Assembly: GCF_002563965.1 (NCBI RefSeq)
Contig: NZ_PDJF01000001.1
Span: 558,001-622,000 of the forward strand
From: Corynebacterium renale
GTDB lineage: Bacteria; Actinomycetota; Actinomycetes; Mycobacteriales; Mycobacteriaceae
Reading direction: 5' to 3'
Length of the DNA stretch: 64,000 nt
Both the position numbers and the translations under genes were made by a program. This document shows positions 62,145 to 64,000 of the stretch, piece by piece. How positions within the stretch are numbered: the stretch's first letter is position 1; each line of letters opens with the position of its first letter. Under the pieces are notes generated by a model. It ran no database searches, was not told the DNA's origin, and worked only from the letters and a program-made list of their open reading frames with translations.

Positions 62145-64000
62145 ATGAACTCTTTAACTGACCTGTACTCATACGTTAATGGGGACTGGATGAAGTCCCA
62201 CGAAATCCCCGCTGACCGTGGCGTCGATGGCACTTTCCACGCCCTGCGCGACCAGGCGGAAGCCCAGGTCCACGCCTTATTGCAGGAAGATTCGGGCCGC
62301 GGCGGCGCGGTGTACCGCAGCTTTATGGATGTGAATAATGTCAACGCCGCTGGTGTGGGGGTGCTTCACGACGACCTCCGGCTCCTCAACGTGGACTCCG
62401 CGGAGGAACTCGCCCGCGCCCTGGGCCAGCTTGACCGCGTGGGCGTCGGCGCGCCCCTGGGCTTCTGGGTGGAAAAGGATTCCCAGGGTTCTGACGCTGT
62501 CCCCTACCTTGTGCAGTCTGGCCTGGGGCTTCCCGACGAAGCCTACTACCGCGAAGACGCCCACGCCGAGACCCTGGCCGCCTACGCCGACCACGTGGAG
62601 CGCATGCTCTCCTACGCCCCGTCGCTGCCCGTCACCCCGCGTGAGGCCGCCCCGCGTGTAGTCGCGTTGGAGAAGAAGCTCGCGGCCGCGCACTGGGACG
62701 TGGTTGCTTCCCGGGACGCGATGCGCACCTATAACCCGACTACCGTCGCCGAATTGCCCGAGTTGGTGCAGGTTATGCTGGCTGGTGCCGGCCTGACGGA
62801 GGGCCGGGTGATTAATATGATGCCGTCGTATACGGATGCGCTGGGCCAGTTGCTTGCGGAGTCTCTCGAGGATTGGGTCCTGTGGGGTTACTGGCATGTG
62901 CTGCGCGCCCGCGCGAGCGTCCTTCCCGAGGAGGTTGGGGAGGCGAACTTCGATTTCTACGGCCGCCGCCTTTCCGGTGCGACGGAGCAGCGCGACCGTT
63001 GGAAGCGTGGCGTGGCCCTTGCGGAGGGCCTGGTCGGCCACGACATTGGCAAGGCGTACGTGCGCGAACACTTCTCCCCCGAGGCGAAGAAAGACATGCT
63101 GCGCCTGGTGGATTACCTGCTCGCCGCCTACGACGAACGCATCCGCGCCCTCGACTGGATGACCGACGCCACCAAGACCCGCGCCCTAGAAAAACTCTCC
63201 CAGTTCAAAGCCAAGATCGGCTACCCGGAAACTGGCCGCAGCTACGAAGGGCTAGTGCTTCACGACGAAGGCTCGCTCCTGGTGGACAACGTGCGCGCGG
63301 CCGCGGCCTTCAACCACGATTACGAACTGTCTAAGGTGGGCAAACCCGCCGACCGCGACGAATGGGTGACCACCCCACAAACCGTCAACGCCTTCTACAA
63401 CCCAGTGGTCAACGACATCACTTTCCCCGCCGCCATCCTTCAGCCCCCATTCTTTGGCCTGGACGCGGACGCTGCGGAAAACTTCGGCGCGATTGGCGCG
63501 GTCATCGGCCACGAAATCGGCCACGGCTTCGACGACCAAGGCTCGCAATACGACGGCCACGGCAACCTCGAACCCTGGTGGGACGACGCCTCCCGCGAAG
63601 CCTTCACCCAACGCACCAACGCCCTGGTCGGCCAATTCGACGGCCTAGTCCCCTCCGTCCTGGAAGGCACCGACTCCTCCGGCGTCAACGGCAAGTTCAC
63701 GTTGGGCGAAAACATCGGCGACCTCGGCGGCCTGGGCATCGCCGTAGTGGCGTACCGCAACTGGCTCAAGGACCACGACCAGACCGGCCAGGAAACCGCC
63801 CCGTTCGGGGAACTCGAAGGCGAATACACCGGCTACCAGCGACTCTTCCTATCCTGGGCCCGCGTATGGCGCACCGCAATCCGCCCGGAGATGGCCACCC
63901 AATACCTTGCGATCGACCCACACTCCCCCGCCGAGTTCCGCTGCAACGTCATCGCAAGCAACATCGACGAGTTCTACGCCGCCTTCCCCACCGCCGAGGA
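62145..64000 (+). CDS. M13-family metallopeptidase (3' end outside window)
   Basis: Neprilysin/PepO-type zinc endopeptidase; about 618 codons are visible of a usual 640-680. It starts MNSLTDLYSYVNGDWMKSHEIPAD, with the family's YVNGDWM opening. The zinc site is GHEIGHGFDDQG (His about residues 456 and 460, Glu 457), and LGENIGDLGG supplies the third ligand (ENxxD). NAFYNPVVNDITFPAAILQPPFF is another M13 hallmark. No signal peptide is seen, so it is likely cytoplasmic or non-classically located. ATG 62145 follows TAGAGT by six bases. Confidence 0.95.
   Translation, partial: MNSLTDLYSYVNGDWMKSHEIPADRGVDGTFHALRDQAEAQVHALLQEDSGRGGAVYRSFMDVNNVNAAGVGVLHDDLRLLNVDSAEELARALGQLDRVGVGAPLGFWVEKDSQGSDAVPYLVQSGLGLPDEAYYREDAHAETLAAYADHVERMLSYAPSLPVTPREAAPRVVALEKKLAAAHWDVVASRDAMRTYNPTTVAELPELVQVMLAGAGLTEGRVINMMPSYTDALGQLLAESLEDWVLWGYWHVLRARASVLPEEVGEANFDFYGRRLSGATEQRDRWKRGVALAEGLVGHDIGKAYVREHFSPEAKKDMLRLVDYLLAAYDERIRALDWMTDATKTRALEKLSQFKAKIGYPETGRSYEGLVLHDEGSLLVDNVRAAAAFNHDYELSKVGKPADRDEWVTTPQTVNAFYNPVVNDITFPAAILQPPFFGLDADAAENFGAIGAVIGHEIGHGFDDQGSQYDGHGNLEPWWDDASREAFTQRTNALVGQFDGLVPSVLEGTDSSGVNGKFTLGENIGDLGGLGIAVVAYRNWLKDHDQTGQETAPFGELEGEYTGYQRLFLSWARVWRTAIRPEMATQYLAIDPHSPAEFRCNVIASNIDEFYAAFPTAE

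Overview
The window is a high-GC actinobacterial chromosome segment, almost certainly from Corynebacterium or a close mycolate-bearing relative. The evidence is the complete arabinogalactan block (wzm, wzt, glfT1, a GtrA protein, dprE1, dprE2, aftA and one large emb gene), the dnaX-ybaB-recR and aspT neighbourhood, a dccT-like carrier beside mgtE, and many start codons lying 6-8 bases downstream of a TANNNT hexamer, as in the leaderless transcripts common in corynebacteria. I cannot name the species.

Layout. 1-5.3 kb: recR (partial), ybaB, dnaX, a SUFU-like gene and aspT, all on the minus strand. 5.4-7.8 kb: a non-coding stretch, then a lipoprotein with an HExxH...EGHA zinc-protease signature whose promoter carries a Zur-box-like operator. 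7.9-25.4 kb: a surface-polymer island with wecB, an ABC exporter, several glycosyltransferases, two large GT2-plus-CDP-glycerol-glycerophosphotransferase fusions, two related alpha/beta-hydrolase-like proteins and two hexapeptide acyltransferases. Its right part is visibly AT-richer and looks acquired. The gene set suggests a teichoic-acid-like or polyol-phosphate capsule, which is unusual beside a mycolyl-arabinogalactan wall. 25.4-38.5 kb: a truncated binding-protein gene, tRNA-Ser(GGA), the SRP RNA, an AAA/DUF4143 ATPase, a queuosine-salvage cluster (gluQ, yhhQ, tgt), an MMPL transporter, tRNA-Ser(CGA), three small CsbD/LEA-like genes, tadA and tyrA, tRNA-Arg. 38.6-46.1 kb: a DASS carrier, mgtE, tRNA-Ser(GCT) and tRNA-Arg, pat, tRNA-Ser(TGA), an oxidoreductase and a class-V aminotransferase-like protein lacking the PLP lysine. 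46.2-60.1 kb: galactan export and arabinan synthesis. 60.7-64 kb: a PrsW-like protease, an exported protein and an M13 metallopeptidase cut by the window end.

The most striking structure is not a gene. Seven long intergenic gaps (about 25.7, 31.1, 34.4, 37.7, 43.0, 48.0 and 60.2 kb) hold arrays built from one degenerate dyad: CGCACCCA, then 34 bases of unrelated sequence, then TGGGTGCG. I located 41 such pairs by hand; 40 have exactly 34 bases between the arms and one has 35. Most half-sites carry a second GTGCG (or CGCAC) three bases outside. The distance from each TGGGTGCG to the next CGCACCCA is quantised: mostly 46-50 bases end to end, with variants of 37-38, 58 and 68, or 110-143 where an element of about 44 bases with a GCGCGC...GCGCGC core is inserted. 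Constant geometry without constant sequence, in steps of about one helical turn, suggests a phased protein-binding array on DNA. I know of no described element that matches it.
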